Notes: a model not told the origin generated them from the sequence alone. Numbered from the stretch's first letter, positions 1-8,841 are shown. The stretch is 64,000 bases of DNA from Cupriavidus necator N-1 (GCF_000219215.1 NC_015726.1:1612001-1676000); one strand, 5' to 3'. Made by a program: numbers and translations.

Positions 1-232
1 TCAGGGCGCGGGCTGGGACTTTCTGGAACACGGAAGTCTCCGGGTCATTGGGTAATAAGGTCATCATACAAATTTGCTAAAGGGATGCCTCCCCGGGCAA
101 ACCCTAATCTGGTGCGGAAGATGTCGTCTTTGGTCCACTTTGGTGCAATATGCGCGCCCCGCACCACTGGCGTATGATGAGCGCCCGCCCGGATTTCGGG
201 CGCTGCCATTCAACCAGCCTGATTGCACCGCC
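1..232. other. Left edge, no gene recognised
   Basis: No convincing gene is seen here. The second forward frame is open from the window edge to a TAA at 53-55 and would give a 17-residue tail, which could be the last codons of a gene lying to the left, but it is too short to support. The rest reads as leader DNA for the acetyltransferase gene that follows. Confidence 0.4.
181..203 (+). promoter_or_regulatory. Hairpin in leader of GNAT gene
   Basis: A perfect 7-base inverted repeat (GCGCCCG / CGGGCGC) encloses nine bases. An alternative register gives a 5-bp GCCCG stem with a GATTT loop. It ends 29 bases before the ATG of the acetyltransferase. No T-run follows, so it is not a typical terminator. 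Its role is unknown. Confidence 0.35.
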
Positions 233-661
233 ATGCCCGTCACCGTCCTGATCTGCCCCTGGTCCGAAGCCCGCGAACGCGCGCGCGCCATCCGCTACAC
301 CGTCTTCGTCGAAGAGCAGGGCGTGCCGGTGGAGCTGGAATGGGATGAATGGGACGAGCCGAGCTGGCACGCGCTGGCGCTGGCCGAGGATGGCACGCCG
401 GTCGCCACCGGACGGCTGCTGCCAGATGGCCATATCGGGCGCATGGCGGTGCTGAAGTCCGCGCGCGGCACCGGCGTCGGCGCACTGGTGCTGGATGCGC
501 TGATGCGCAAGGCTGAGGCGCTTGGCTACCCGGAACTGGTACTCAATGCGCAGACGCACGCCGCGCCGTTCTATGCGCGCGTGGGCTTTGCTCAGGTGGG
601 GCCGGAATTCGAAGAGGCGGGCATCCCGCACGTGGAGATGCGCAAGCGGCTGGCCGGCTGA
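233..661 (+). CDS. GNAT N-acetyltransferase, ElaA/YjcF-like
   Basis: A 142-residue acetyl-CoA-dependent N-acetyltransferase of the GNAT fold; the substrate cannot be told from sequence. The N-terminal stretch RYTVFVEEQGVP (residues 21-32) is typical of the ElaA/YjcF branch. The acetyl-CoA loop is SARGTGVG (77-84), followed by the usual C-terminal strand and a conserved Phe-Tyr near 113. The frame stays open upstream to 74, but the extra residues look like translated leader, so the ATG at 233 was chosen. The gene stands alone on the plus strand, convergent with the NRDE gene 18 bases away. Confidence 0.85.
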   Translation: MPVTVLICPWSEARERARAIRYTVFVEEQGVPVELEWDEWDEPSWHALALAEDGTPVATGRLLPDGHIGRMAVLKSARGTGVGALVLDALMRKAEALGYPELVLNAQTHAAPFYARVGFAQVGPEFEEAGIPHVEMRKRLAG

Positions 662-679
662 ACGCCGGGAATCCGTGCT

Positions 680-1507
680 TCAGCGTGGCGCGGGCACGAT
701 GCCGGTGTCGCGTTGCAGGTTCAGCTTGCCGTGGAAGTTGACGTCGCCGATGCGCCCGTCGGCGTCGAAGCTGCGCTCGCTCAGGTCGAAACGGCCATCG
801 TGGCGCACGCGTAGCACCGTGCTGGCGCGCGTGCCGTACAGCGGCGAGCGGATGAATGCCGACGACAGCAGCTTTTCCCATTCCGGCGCCACGCCCGTGG
901 CTGGCAGTTCGAAATCCGCCGCCTGGCGCGCGTCGGCGAGCATTTGCAGGTAGGGCTCGGCGCTGGCGTTGGCCTGGCCGCTGTCGGCGGCCAGCACCTC
1001 GGCCAGCGCGCCCACGCGGCTGCGCACCTTGGGCCAGGGCGTGTCGAGCAGGGCGTTGGACAGGCCGTACAGCCCCGGGCGCAGCCGTTGCGGCTGGCGC
1101 GAGGCGGAGCGGTTGCTGTACCACCAGAGTTCACGCAGGTCGCTCGCCAGCAGGTTGAAGCCGTTGTAGCAGCCGTCTTCGCCGGCGAGGCCGTCCAGGT
1201 AATCGAACGGGGCCGCATGGCCGCGCAGGAAGCCGGCCACCAGCTCGCCGCGCGAGCGCGCGTCGGTGCGTTTTTCGGACGGGGCGCGGTAGTTGGTTAG
1301 TGCGGCGAAGCGGCCGTCGGCGTTGACGCCCATCCAGGTGCCAGGCTCGCCGATGACTTCCGCCAGGTCGCGCCCGGCCAGCACCTGCGGTGCATCCTGC
1401 CACCAGTGCGCGGCCGCCGCGGGGCGGACATAGAATTCATCGCGGTTGCCGGCGACGACCAGGGCATAGTCCGGGTGGGATTGCCAGGCAACCAGGATCA
1501 GACACAT
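680..1507 (-). CDS. NRDE family protein (TANGO2-like)
   Basis: A 275-residue protein of the NRDE/TANGO2 family. The family has an N-terminal nucleophile-like fold and has been linked to haem handling in eukaryotes and some bacteria; its bacterial reaction is not settled. Cys2 directly follows the start, the family-naming NRDE motif is at residues 21-24, and GVNADGRFAALTNYR follows near 60. The sequence AAGGAAG lies about eight bases before the ATG. It is the last gene of a leftward trio with ygfZ and the DUF4936 gene, 69 bases behind the latter. Transcription from the ygfZ promoter is likely but inferred. Confidence 0.88.
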   Translation of the reverse strand: MCLILVAWQSHPDYALVVAGNRDEFYVRPAAAAHWWQDAPQVLAGRDLAEVIGEPGTWMGVNADGRFAALTNYRAPSEKRTDARSRGELVAGFLRGHAAPFDYLDGLAGEDGCYNGFNLLASDLRELWWYSNRSASRQPQRLRPGLYGLSNALLDTPWPKVRSRVGALAEVLAADSGQANASAEPYLQMLADARQAADFELPATGVAPEWEKLLSSAFIRSPLYGTRASTVLRVRHDGRFDLSERSFDADGRIGDVNFHGKLNLQRDTGIVPAPR

Positions 1508-1576
1508 CGCTTTGCTTCCTTTGCCGCCGGGGTTGCTGCAGTGGCACCCGGCGTACTTCAGTCCAACGGCAGACGC

Positions 1577-1867
1577 CTATAGCACGTCCAGGTCCACAAA
1601 GTGCTCGGCCCGCCGCTCGCCATCCACCCATTGGTCCAGCCCGCTCTGCCGCCACAGGCCTTCCAGCGTGGCATCGAAAGCAGGCGGCACGTCGGCGTAG
1701 CATTCCATCCAGGTCTGCACGCCGGCGCGGGTTTCCGGCCTGCGCATCAGCGTACCACCAATTCCGGTTGCTTCGGCGACCGTCTCCATCCAGCGGTGCC
1801 AGTGCGGTAGCGCCTCGGCGGCGACGGCTTCCGGGACGCGGAAATAGACGTAGAGGTGATCGCTCAT
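1577..1867 (-). CDS. DUF4936 family protein
   Basis: A 96-residue cytoplasmic protein matching my memory of DUF4936, a short family frequent in Burkholderiales. It begins MSDHLYVYFRV and has a small ferredoxin-like look, with one Cys in QTWMECYADV and a conserved Trp/Arg-rich segment (HWHRWMETV). No catalytic residues can be named. The frame is open further upstream to 2023, but that part lies inside ygfZ, so the ATG at 1867 was used. It starts 17 bases after the ygfZ stop and is very probably cotranscribed with it. Function unknown. Confidence 0.8.
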   Translation of the reverse strand: MSDHLYVYFRVPEAVAAEALPHWHRWMETVAEATGIGGTLMRRPETRAGVQTWMECYADVPPAFDATLEGLWRQSGLDQWVDGERRAEHFVDLDVL

Positions 1868-1884
1868 GGCAGGTCCCTGTGGGT

Positions 1885-2901
1885 TCAGCCAGCGGCCTGG
1901 GCGGCCTCGCCCAGCGGCACCTCGTAGGGCAGGGCGGCGGTGGCCACCGCTGCGCCCTCGGCGCTGCCCAGGCGCAGCGCGCTGGCGGCGGCATCGATCT
2001 TCAGCTCGGCCAGGCCGGCCCATCCGCCCTGGGGTGCCGGCGCGGCATTAACGATCATGCCGCACGGCTGGCCCGGATCTTCCGGACGATAGATTTCAGC
2101 CGCCGGCGCCGGCACTTCGCCTTCGCCCTGCACCAGCCACATGCGGCGCTTGAGCGTGCCGCGGTACTGGCTGCGCGCCACGATTTCCTGGCCGGGATAG
2201 CAGCCCTTGCGGAAATTGACGCCGCCCACCAGTTCGAAATTGATCATCTGCGGCACGAACTGCTCTTGCGTGGCCGCGACGATGCGCGGCAGGCCCGACT
2301 GCACTTCCAGCCAGTCCCACAGCACGGGCGACGCATCCTGCAGCGAGGCGGCAAGCGCCGCGCGCACCGCCTCGGCCCGCTCGGCCGGCAGCACCAGCTG
2401 CCAGCGCGACTGGCCGGCGCCATCCGGCAGGCGGATCACGGTGACGCCGTCGGCTTCGGCGACGGCAAAGGCGACCTCCGGCATGGGCAGGCCGGCTGCG
2501 GCCAGGGCCTTGGCCGCGCCCGCCCCGGCGAGGCCGAGGACAGCATGGGTGTGGGTGATGTCGGACAGCCTGGCCTTGGCGCGCAGCACGAACATCGACA
2601 GGCGCTTCTGCACCGGGGCCTGGATGTCGGCCGACAGCTGCAGCACGATGCCTTCGGCATCGCGCCACATCAGGAAGGTGGCGAGCAGCCGCCCCTTGGG
2701 CGAGCAGTAGCCGGCCAGGCGGGCCGCGCCGGCCTTCAGGTCTTCGACCGCATTGGTCAGCTGGGTGTGCAGGAAGCTGCCGGCATCGTCGCCGGCCACA
2801 CGGACCAGGCCGAGGCCGGCCGGGCTGCAGACGATGCCGCTGCCGCTCAAAGCTTCAAGGTTTGCGGCGAGTTCCTGGGCTTGGGCATTCATCACTGACA
2901 T
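1885..2901 (-). CDS. ygfZ: YgfZ/GcvT folate-binding protein
   Basis: A 338-residue homologue of YgfZ, a tetrahydrofolate-binding GcvT-like protein that helps assemble or repair some iron-sulfur enzymes, including the tRNA methylthiotransferase MiaB. The family signature K-G-C-Y-x-G-Q-E is at residues 232-239, with the catalytically important Cys234. Length is normal. The start MSVMNAQ at 2901 was chosen because the 61 residues before it in the open frame are low-complexity leader; a second ATG lies nine bases inside. It heads a leftward trio (ygfZ, DUF4936, NRDE) and is divergent from mltG, as often seen in beta-proteobacteria. Confidence 0.92.
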   Translation of the reverse strand: MSVMNAQAQELAANLEALSGSGIVCSPAGLGLVRVAGDDAGSFLHTQLTNAVEDLKAGAARLAGYCSPKGRLLATFLMWRDAEGIVLQLSADIQAPVQKRLSMFVLRAKARLSDITHTHAVLGLAGAGAAKALAAAGLPMPEVAFAVAEADGVTVIRLPDGAGQSRWQLVLPAERAEAVRAALAASLQDASPVLWDWLEVQSGLPRIVAATQEQFVPQMINFELVGGVNFRKGCYPGQEIVARSQYRGTLKRRMWLVQGEGEVPAPAAEIYRPEDPGQPCGMIVNAAPAPQGGWAGLAELKIDAAASALRLGSAEGAAVATAALPYEVPLGEAAQAAG

Positions 2902-3018
2902 TGCGTGGCAATCGTTGAGGCAATTCGGGAGAGGGAAGGCACCGGTCGTGCGCCGTGCCGGGCGGGCCGTCAAGCGGCGCCGGCGCCGCGGCGCATGGTC
3001 GGTGCGAGGCTGCCGGTT

Positions 3019-3024
3019 ATTATA
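3019..3024 (-). promoter_or_regulatory. Candidate -10 box for ygfZ
   Basis: The minus strand reads TATAAT exactly, in the only AT-rich patch of the divergent ygfZ/mltG spacer. No good -35 hexamer is seen at 15-18 bases, and the leader to the ygfZ ATG would be about 110 bases. The same patch read forward (TATTAT) could equally serve mltG. Confidence 0.3.
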
Positions 3025-3125
3025 TGGGGCTATGAGATTTTCGGCCGGCGCCGGCAGCACGTGGCGGCAAGCGGTGGCGCGCAAGCCCTCCGACGGATCC
3101 GGTCAGCCGCCCCTATTTTTGATAC

Positions 3126-4121
3126 ATGAAACGATTTTTCCTTAGTCTTGGCCTGGCCATCCTGGTATTCGCGCTGGCGGCCGTGGGCGCGTTCGCGTGG
3201 TGGGCCAATCACCCGCTGCCCCTCAACAAGTCGCCCATGGAGGTGGTGATCAAGCCCAATTCCGGCGTCGCCAGCGTCGGCCGCCAGATCCAGCGCGGTG
3301 GCGTCGGCATGGACCCGCGGCTGTTCATGCTGCTGGTGCGCCTGACCGGCCACGGCCCTGACCTGAAAGCCGGCGGCTATGAATTCGAGACCGGCGCCAC
3401 GCCGCTGTCGATCATCGGCAAGCTGGCGCGCGGCGAGGTTACGCACTATGTAGTCACGGTGATCGAGGGCTGGGAATTTCGCAAGATGCGCGCCGCCGTG
3501 GACGCCAGCCCGGCGCTGCGGCACGACACCCGGGACATGTCCGACGCGGAGCTGATGAAGGCAATCGGCGCGGCCGAGACCTCGCCCGAAGGGATGTTCT
3601 TCCCGGATACCTACCTGTTCGCGCGCGGCAGCAGCGATGTCGAGTTGTACAAGCACGCCTACCGTGCCATGCAGCGGCGCTTGAACGAGGCGTGGAACGC
3701 ACGCTCGCCCGACCTGCCGTACAAGACCCCGTACGAAGCCCTGGTGATGGCGTCGATCGTCGAGAAAGAAACCGGCCAGGCCGCCGAACGCCCGATGATC
3801 GCCGCCGTGTTCATCAACCGGCTGCGCAAGAACATGATGCTGCAGACCGACCCGACCGTGATCTACGGCCTGGGCGATGGCTTCGACGGCGACCTGCGCA
3901 AGCGCGACCTGCAGGCCGACACCCCGTACAATACCTACACCCGCACCGGCCTGCCGCCCACGCCGATTGCGCTGCCGGGGCTGGCCTCGCTGGCGGCGGC
4001 CACCACGCCGGCGCCATCCGACGCACTGTACTTCGTCGCACGCGGCGACGGCAGCAGCCATTTCTCCAACTCGCTTCCCGAACACAACCGCGCGGTCGAC
4101 AAGTACCAGCGCGGCAAATAG
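3126..4121 (+). CDS. mltG: Endolytic murein transglycosylase MltG
   Basis: A 331-residue inner-membrane lytic transglycosylase (YceG family) that cleaves nascent glycan strands and is thought to end peptidoglycan chain growth. One N-terminal membrane helix covers about residues 5-26, followed by a LysM-like region and the catalytic domain. The motif ASIVEKET holds the catalytic Glu213 (equivalent to E. coli Glu218), followed by AAVFINRL and the QTDPTVIYG segment of the family. Length is normal. It is divergent from ygfZ and ends seven bases before tmk, so mltG-tmk are probably cotranscribed. Confidence 0.95.
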   Translation: MKRFFLSLGLAILVFALAAVGAFAWWANHPLPLNKSPMEVVIKPNSGVASVGRQIQRGGVGMDPRLFMLLVRLTGHGPDLKAGGYEFETGATPLSIIGKLARGEVTHYVVTVIEGWEFRKMRAAVDASPALRHDTRDMSDAELMKAIGAAETSPEGMFFPDTYLFARGSSDVELYKHAYRAMQRRLNEAWNARSPDLPYKTPYEALVMASIVEKETGQAAERPMIAAVFINRLRKNMMLQTDPTVIYGLGDGFDGDLRKRDLQADTPYNTYTRTGLPPTPIALPGLASLAAATTPAPSDALYFVARGDGSSHFSNSLPEHNRAVDKYQRGK

Positions 4122-4128
4122 GCATTCC

Positions 4129-4740
4129 ATGCGCGGAAAATTCATAACGTTTGAAGGCATCGACGGCGCCGGCAAGAGCACCCATATCGACTGGGTCGCC
4201 GACCGCCTGCGCGCACGCAGCGATATTGCCGGCGTCGTCACCACCCGCGAGCCCGGCGGCACGTCGCTGGGCGAAGACCTGCGCCAGATCCTGCTGCATC
4301 GCAAGATGCACCTGGAAACCGAGGCGCTGCTGATGTTCGCGGCCCGGCGCGAGCATATCGCCGAGGTCATCGCCCCCGCGCTGGAGCGCGGCAAGTGGGT
4401 GATTTCCGACCGCTTCACCGACGCCACCTTCGCCTACCAGGGCGGGGGCAGGGGCCTGGCCACCGAGCGCCTGGAAGTGCTGGAAGACTGGGTGCAGGGC
4501 GGCCTGCAGCCGGACCTGACGCTGCTGTTCGACGTGCCGCTGGAAACCGCCAGCGAGCGGCTGGCCGGGGCGCGCGCGCCCGACCGGTTCGAATCCGAAT
4601 CGCGCGCGTTCTTCCAGCGCACGCGCGACGAATACCTGCGCCGCGCGGCCCAGTCGCCGCAGCGCTTCCGGGTGATCGACGCCACGCGCAGCATTGCGGA
4701 CATTCGCGATGAACTTGAAAAAATCATCGCAACTGTCTGA
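4129..4740 (+). CDS. tmk: Thymidylate kinase
   Basis: A 203-residue dTMP kinase, which makes dTDP from dTMP and ATP for DNA synthesis. The P-loop is at residues 10-18 (GIDGAGKST). The DRF-type motif ([13 protein letters not shown]) and the LID region with Arg residues (GARAPDRFE) are in place. Length is typical. The frame extends upstream into mltG, but the ATG at 4129 gives the canonical [10 protein letters not shown] start. The mltG-tmk-holB order is a widespread arrangement. Confidence 0.96.
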   Translation: MRGKFITFEGIDGAGKSTHIDWVADRLRARSDIAGVVTTREPGGTSLGEDLRQILLHRKMHLETEALLMFAARREHIAEVIAPALERGKWVISDRFTDATFAYQGGGRGLATERLEVLEDWVQGGLQPDLTLLFDVPLETASERLAGARAPDRFESESRAFFQRTRDEYLRRAAQSPQRFRVIDATRSIADIRDELEKIIATV

Positions 4741-4783
4741 TTTTTGGCCGATATATGCCTGGCGTGATAGATGTGAATGCCGC

Positions 4784-4805
4784 GCCATTGTGGAATCGCA
4801 ATGGC
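4784..4805. promoter_or_regulatory. Hairpin between tmk and holB
   Basis: A perfect 7-bp stem (GCCATTG / CAATGGC) with an 8-base loop sits in the 117-base tmk-holB gap. No T-run follows on either side, so it may be an RNA stability element or weak attenuator rather than a terminator. The rest of the gap is unusually AT-rich for this region and may hold a holB promoter. Confidence 0.3.
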
Positions 4806-4857
4806 AGGGCGTTCATTAGGTAAAACTTGAAGTTAGATCGCTAATCTACTGATTCAC

Positions 4858-5865
4858 ATGCTATATCCCTGGCAGAAGGAAGACTGGCAACGGCTCGGCG
4901 CGCTGCGTGAACGGCTGCCGCATGCCTTGCTGATCCATGGCCAGCAAGGCATCGGCAAGCGCGACCTGGCCCTGCATTTCGCGCAGGGACTGTTGTGCGA
5001 GGCGCCGCTGCCGGACGGCCAGCCCTGCGGCCAGTGCGCCGCCTGCCACTGGTTCAGCCAGGGCAACCACCCGGACTTCACCGTGGTGCGGCCCGAGGCG
5101 CTGGACGCCGCGGCCGAGGCCGAGACCGACGAGGGCGGCAAGAAGAAGGCGCCCAGCAAGATCATCCGCATGGAGCAGGTGCGCGCGCTGATCGAGGCCG
5201 TTGGCGTGGGCACGCACCGGGCCGGGCTGCGCGTGGTGGTGGTGTATCCACTCGATGCGCTGCAGACTGAGGGCGCCAACGCACTGCTGAAGACGCTGGA
5301 AGAGCCGCCGCCGTCCACCGTGTTCCTGCTGGTGACCGACCGCCTCGACCGCATCCTGCCGACCATCCTGTCGCGCTGCCGCCAGTTCTCGACCCAGCGC
5401 CCGACGTCGGAGGCCGCGCTGGCCTGGCTGCGCGGCCAGGGCGTGGCCGATGCCGACGCCCAGCTGGCGCTGGCCGGCGGCTCGCCGCTGACCGCGCTGC
5501 ATGCTGCCGAGGCCGAGGAGCAGCCGCTGCAGCGCTGGCTGGTCGGCCAACTGGGCGCCGCCGCCGCCTTCGACGCCTCTGCGGCGGCCGAGCAACTGCA
5601 GAAGCTGCCGGTGCCTGCCGTGCTTGGCATCCTGCAGCGCTGGACGTACGATCTGCTGACGCTGCGCCTGGACGGCAGTGCCGCGCCGCGGTACCTCCCC
5701 AAGGAACGGGCCGTGCTGGCGCGCTGCGCCGAGGCCACCGACGCGCGCCGCCTGCAGGCCTTTGCCACCCGGTTGGCCGCGCACCGCCGCAGCGAGAACC
5801 ATCCACTGGCGGCCCGGCTGGTGATGGAGGCGGTATTCCTGGAATACCGCCAGCTGTTCCGGTAG
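4858..5865 (+). CDS. holB: DNA polymerase III subunit delta'
   Basis: A 335-residue clamp-loader subunit. Delta' works with tau/gamma and delta to load the beta clamp on DNA. The modified Walker A loop is GQQGIGKR (about 28-35). The zinc module has Cys47, Cys57, Cys60 and Cys63. The segment EGANALLKTLEEPP followed by ILSRC matches the SRC-motif region of the family. A stretch rich in Glu/Lys (about 80-100) is a non-conserved insertion. It lies 117 bases after tmk and precedes a PilZ gene, as in many beta- and gamma-proteobacteria. Confidence 0.93.
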   Translation: MLYPWQKEDWQRLGALRERLPHALLIHGQQGIGKRDLALHFAQGLLCEAPLPDGQPCGQCAACHWFSQGNHPDFTVVRPEALDAAAEAETDEGGKKKAPSKIIRMEQVRALIEAVGVGTHRAGLRVVVVYPLDALQTEGANALLKTLEEPPPSTVFLLVTDRLDRILPTILSRCRQFSTQRPTSEAALAWLRGQGVADADAQLALAGGSPLTALHAAEAEEQPLQRWLVGQLGAAAAFDASAAAEQLQKLPVPAVLGILQRWTYDLLTLRLDGSAAPRYLPKERAVLARCAEATDARRLQAFATRLAAHRRSENHPLAARLVMEAVFLEYRQLFR

Positions 5866-5926
5866 TACGCCTGGCAGTCAAAAAAAGCCATAACAACAAG
5901 CATTACCGTCATTCAGGGGGTCAACC

Positions 5927-6319
5927 ATGAACACAGCAGTCGCCGGCGCACCGCCCGCTGCGCCAACTGGCAGCGGAGCGGCATCGCGTCCCAATGTGCT
6001 GTCCTTGTCGATCAAGGACCAGGCCGGGCTATATGCGGCCTATATGCCGTTCCTGGCGCGCGGCGGCATTTTCGTGCCGTCGAACCGGCCGTTCCGGCTG
6101 GGCGAGCAGGTGTTCCTGGTGCTGTCGCTGCTGGACCGGCCGCAGAAATACCAGATCGCGGGCCACGTGGCCTGGATCACCCCGGCGGGCACGCCGATGA
6201 AGACCCCCGGCGTCGGCGTGCATTTCCCTGACGACGACAACGGGCGCAACCTGCGCCGCGCGGTGGAGGAGGTCCTGGGCAAGATGCTGGAGTCCGGGCG
6301 CCCCACGCAGACCTTATGA
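5927..6319 (+). CDS. pilZ: Type IV pilus PilZ protein
   Basis: A 130-residue PilZ-domain protein of the type found next to holB, where PilZ is needed for type IV pilus biogenesis and interacts with the PilB ATPase and a FimX-like EAL protein. The N-terminal 20 residues are Ala/Pro-rich. The beta-barrel core runs from about LSIKDQAGLYAAYMPFLARGG to GVGVHFPDD. The RxxxR c-di-GMP contact seen in canonical PilZ domains is absent, as expected for this orthologue group. A purine-rich GGGGGT precedes the ATG. A hairpin with a T-run follows, so it probably ends the mltG-tmk-holB-pilZ unit. Confidence 0.88.
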   Translation: MNTAVAGAPPAAPTGSGAASRPNVLSLSIKDQAGLYAAYMPFLARGGIFVPSNRPFRLGEQVFLVLSLLDRPQKYQIAGHVAWITPAGTPMKTPGVGVHFPDDDNGRNLRRAVEEVLGKMLESGRPTQTL

Positions 6320-6322
6320 ACG

Positions 6323-6354
6323 TTGTGAGGTTGTTCTCACAATATTTTGATTTT
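6323..6354 (+). terminator. Rho-independent terminator after pilZ
   Basis: A 7-bp stem (TTGTGAG / CTCACAA, 6323-6342) with a 6-base loop is followed by TATTTTGATTTT. This is the best-looking intrinsic terminator in the window. It ends two bases before the next ATG (6357), so the downstream acetyltransferase cannot carry a normal ribosome-binding site. Confidence 0.75.
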
Positions 6355-6356
6355 CA

Positions 6357-6857
6357 ATGAATTTTTCACTTCGTATTGCCGAGCCCCGCGACCTGCCGGG
6401 CATCGTCGCCATCTATAACAGCACCGTGCCCTCGCGCATGGTCACCGCCGATACCGAACCGGTCACCGTGGCCTCGCGCCAGGCCTGGTTCGACGCCCAC
6501 CAGCCCGGGCGCCGCCCGCTGTGGGTGTGCGAGGACGCCGACGGCCGCATGGCCGGCTGGATGAGCTTTTCAGATTTCTATGGCCGCCCGGCCTACGGTG
6601 CCACTGCCGAGGTGTCGATCTACCTGGACGCGCAGCGCCGCGGCCAAGGGCTGGGCCGCTACCTGCTGCAACAGGCCATCGACCATGCGCCCAGGGTCGG
6701 CGTGAATACGCTGCTCGGCTTTATCTTCGGCCACAATGTGCCCAGCCTGGGCCTGTTCGCGTCGCTGGGCTTTACGCGCTGGGGCGACCTGCCGCGCGTC
6801 GCCGTGCTCGACGGTGTCGAGCGCGACCTGATCATCGTCGGCCGCCGCGTGGACTGA
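6357..6857 (+). CDS. GNAT N-acetyltransferase, phosphinothricin type
   Basis: A 166-residue GNAT enzyme resembling the phosphinothricin/methionine-sulfoximine acetyltransferase (Pat/YncA) branch. The N-terminus RIAEPRDLPGIVAIYN, the acetyl-CoA loop RGQGLGR (95-101) and the closing GFTRWGDLPRVAVLDG segment are characteristic. Amine detoxification is the family role; the real substrate is unknown. The ATG sits directly behind a terminator-like hairpin and T-run with no Shine-Dalgarno sequence, so translation may be weak or the start may lie further in. tatD follows after 24 bases. Confidence 0.86.
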   Translation: MNFSLRIAEPRDLPGIVAIYNSTVPSRMVTADTEPVTVASRQAWFDAHQPGRRPLWVCEDADGRMAGWMSFSDFYGRPAYGATAEVSIYLDAQRRGQGLGRYLLQQAIDHAPRVGVNTLLGFIFGHNVPSLGLFASLGFTRWGDLPRVAVLDGVERDLIIVGRRVD

Positions 6858-6881
6858 GCCACCCGCCAACAGAGATTCCCC

Positions 6882-7676
6882 ATGTTTGTCGATTCCCACT
6901 GCCATATCGATTTCCCCGAGCTGGCCGCGCGCCTGCCGGAACTGCTGGAGAACATGCGCGCCAACCAGGTCACGCATGCGCTGTGCATCTCGGTCACGCT
7001 GGAAGACTTCCCGCGCGTGCTGGCGCTGGCCGAGCAGCATCCCAACCTGTACGCCTCGGTCGGCGTGCATCCGGACTACGAAGAGGGCGAGGAACCGACG
7101 CTGGAGCGCCTGGTGGAGCTGTCCGCCCACCCGCGCGTGGTCGGCACCGGCGAGACCGGGCTGGACTACTACCGCCTGAACGGCCGCAGCATCGCCGACA
7201 TGGAATGGCAGCGCGAGCGCTTCCGCACCCATATCCGCGCCGCGCGCCAGACCGGCAAGCCGCTGATCATCCATACCCGCTCGTCCGCCGACGACACACT
7301 GCGCCTGATGCGCGAAGAGAATGCGCGCGAGGCCGGCGGCGTGATGCACTGCTTCACCGAGACCTGGGACGTCGCCCGCCAGGCCCTGGACGAGGGTTTC
7401 CATATCTCGTTCTCGGGCATCGTCACTTTCAAGAGCGCGGCCGACCTGCAGGAAACCGCGCGCAAGGTGCCGCTGGAGCGCATGCTGATCGAGACCGATT
7501 CGCCCTACCTGGCGCCGGTGCCATACCGCGGCAAGACCAACGAACCTGCCTGGGTGCGCCATGTGGGCGAGTTCATCGCGCAGCTGCGCGGGGTGCCGGT
7601 GGAACAGGTTGCGGAACAGACGACGGAAAATTTCTTCAATCTATTCAAGCATATTGACAGGGAATCGCATGTTTAA
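6882..7676 (+). CDS. TatD family metal-dependent hydrolase
   Basis: A 264-residue TIM-barrel hydrolase of the TatD family, whose members have 3'-5' DNase activity and are linked to DNA repair. His6 and His8 (DSHCHID) start the metal site. GTGETGLDYY near 88, HTRSSADD, MHCFTET and the final TDSPYLAP motif complete the metal ligands. Length is normal. It follows the acetyltransferase and overlaps the ankyrin gene by eight bases, which suggests translational coupling. The orthologue next to holB/pilZ is often called YcfH. Confidence 0.93.
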   Translation: MFVDSHCHIDFPELAARLPELLENMRANQVTHALCISVTLEDFPRVLALAEQHPNLYASVGVHPDYEEGEEPTLERLVELSAHPRVVGTGETGLDYYRLNGRSIADMEWQRERFRTHIRAARQTGKPLIIHTRSSADDTLRLMREENAREAGGVMHCFTETWDVARQALDEGFHISFSGIVTFKSAADLQETARKVPLERMLIETDSPYLAPVPYRGKTNEPAWVRHVGEFIAQLRGVPVEQVAEQTTENFFNLFKHIDRESHV

Positions 7677-8436
7677 CATGAAGTTTGCCCGACGCGCTGC
7701 CGGCGCCCTTGCGCTGGTCGCCGCCACGCTGGCGCAGGCCGCGCCTGCCGACGACATGCGCAAGGCCGTCGAATTCGACGACGCCAACACCGTCAAGAAG
7801 CTGCTGGCCAAGGGCGTCGATCCCAATCTGGTGGACAGCCGCGGCAACCCGGCGCTGGTGCTGGCGCTGCGCGAGAAGTCGCTGAAGGCGGCCACGGTGC
7901 TGATCCGCGCCAAGGACATCGATTTCGACAAGGCCAACCCGGCCGGCGAGACCCCGCTGATGATGGCCGCGCTGCAGGGCGAGCTGGACATGGTCAAGCT
8001 GATGGTCGACGAGATGGAGGCCGAGGTTAACAAGACCGGCTGGACGCCGTTGCACTATGCGGCCACCAACGGCCACAACAATGTGGTCAAGTACCTGGTC
8101 GACCAGGCCGCCTATATCGACGCCGAGAGCCCCAACGGCACCACGCCGCTGATGATGGCTGCGCGCGGCGGCCATATCGAGACCGTCAAGCTGCTGCTGG
8201 ACGAGGGCGCCGACATGCGCTTGAAGAACCAGCAGGGCATGACCGTGATCGACTTTGCCGAGCGCTACAACCAGGCCGAGATCGCCAAGGGCCTGAAGGC
8301 GCGCTGGCAGAAGCTGTACCCGCAGACGCCGATCGTGGCGGCGCCGCCGCTGAAGGCGCCCACCGGCGAGCCGGGCGGGCAGCGGCCCGCGGCACAGCAA
8401 CCCGCGGCGCAGCAGCCCAAGACCAAGGGCTGGTAA
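7669..8436 (+). CDS. Exported ankyrin-repeat protein
   Basis: A 255-residue protein with a signal peptide (about 1-25, ending AQA-AP) and four or more ankyrin repeats between about 30 and 215. Repeat hallmarks such as GETPLMMAALQG, GWTPLHYAATNGH and GTTPLMMAARGGH are visible. The tail is rich in Pro, Ala and Gln. Ankyrin repeats bind proteins; a periplasmic role is inferred. The ATG at 7669 was chosen because AGGGA lies at good distance; a second ATG is nine bases on. It overlaps tatD and is followed six bases later by the YkvA-like gene. Confidence 0.85.
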   Translation: MFNMKFARRAAGALALVAATLAQAAPADDMRKAVEFDDANTVKKLLAKGVDPNLVDSRGNPALVLALREKSLKAATVLIRAKDIDFDKANPAGETPLMMAALQGELDMVKLMVDEMEAEVNKTGWTPLHYAATNGHNNVVKYLVDQAAYIDAESPNGTTPLMMAARGGHIETVKLLLDEGADMRLKNQQGMTVIDFAERYNQAEIAKGLKARWQKLYPQTPIVAAPPLKAPTGEPGGQRPAAQQPAAQQPKTKGW

Positions 8437-8442
8437 GCGCTC

Positions 8443-8841
8443 ATGCCGGCGATGACCGTCGGCGCACGCCTGCGCCAGTGGGCGCGCGGGCTCAAGGCGA
8501 GCCTGCTGACGCTGTGGTTCTGCAGCCGCCACCCCGGCACGCCGTGGAGCGCGCGGCTGCTGGCCGCGCTGGTGGTGGCCTATGCCTTCAGCCCGATCGA
8601 CCTGATCCCCGATTTCATCCCGGTGCTGGGCTATGTCGATGACGTGCTGCTGGTGCCGCTGGGCATCTGGCTGACGCTGCGGATGATTCCACCGGCGGTA
8701 AAGGATGAATGTCGCGGCCGGGCTCAGGCGTGGCAGGCCACGCATGCAAAACGACCGCGCAATCGCGCGGCCGCCGTGGTCATCGTGCTGGTGTGGGTGT
8801 TGCTGGCCTGGCTGGCATGGCGCTGGCTGGCGCCGGCCTAG
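8443..8841 (+). CDS. YkvA/DUF1232 membrane protein
   Basis: A 132-residue small membrane protein of the YkvA (DUF1232) family. The family core is the motif YAFSPIDLIPDFIPVLGYVDD (about 48-68), and a C-terminal hydrophobic helix lies around 108-128. The role is unknown in the family. It probably closes the tatD-ankyrin transcript. Its TAG stop shares the sequence CTAG with the stop of the convergent egtB, a 4-base tail-to-tail overlap. Confidence 0.85.
   Translation: MPAMTVGARLRQWARGLKASLLTLWFCSRHPGTPWSARLLAALVVAYAFSPIDLIPDFIPVLGYVDDVLLVPLGIWLTLRMIPPAVKDECRGRAQAWQATHAKRPRNRAAAVVIVLVWVLLAWLAWRWLAPA

Noticed and set aside
2..55. Possible 3' end of a gene entering from the left
   Set aside because: Only 17 codons are visible, with no recognisable motif; it was kept as a note, not called a gene.
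3030..4427. A 465-codon minus-strand frame over mltG and tmk
   Set aside because: It is antisense to two clearly real genes; long antisense frames are common at this GC content.
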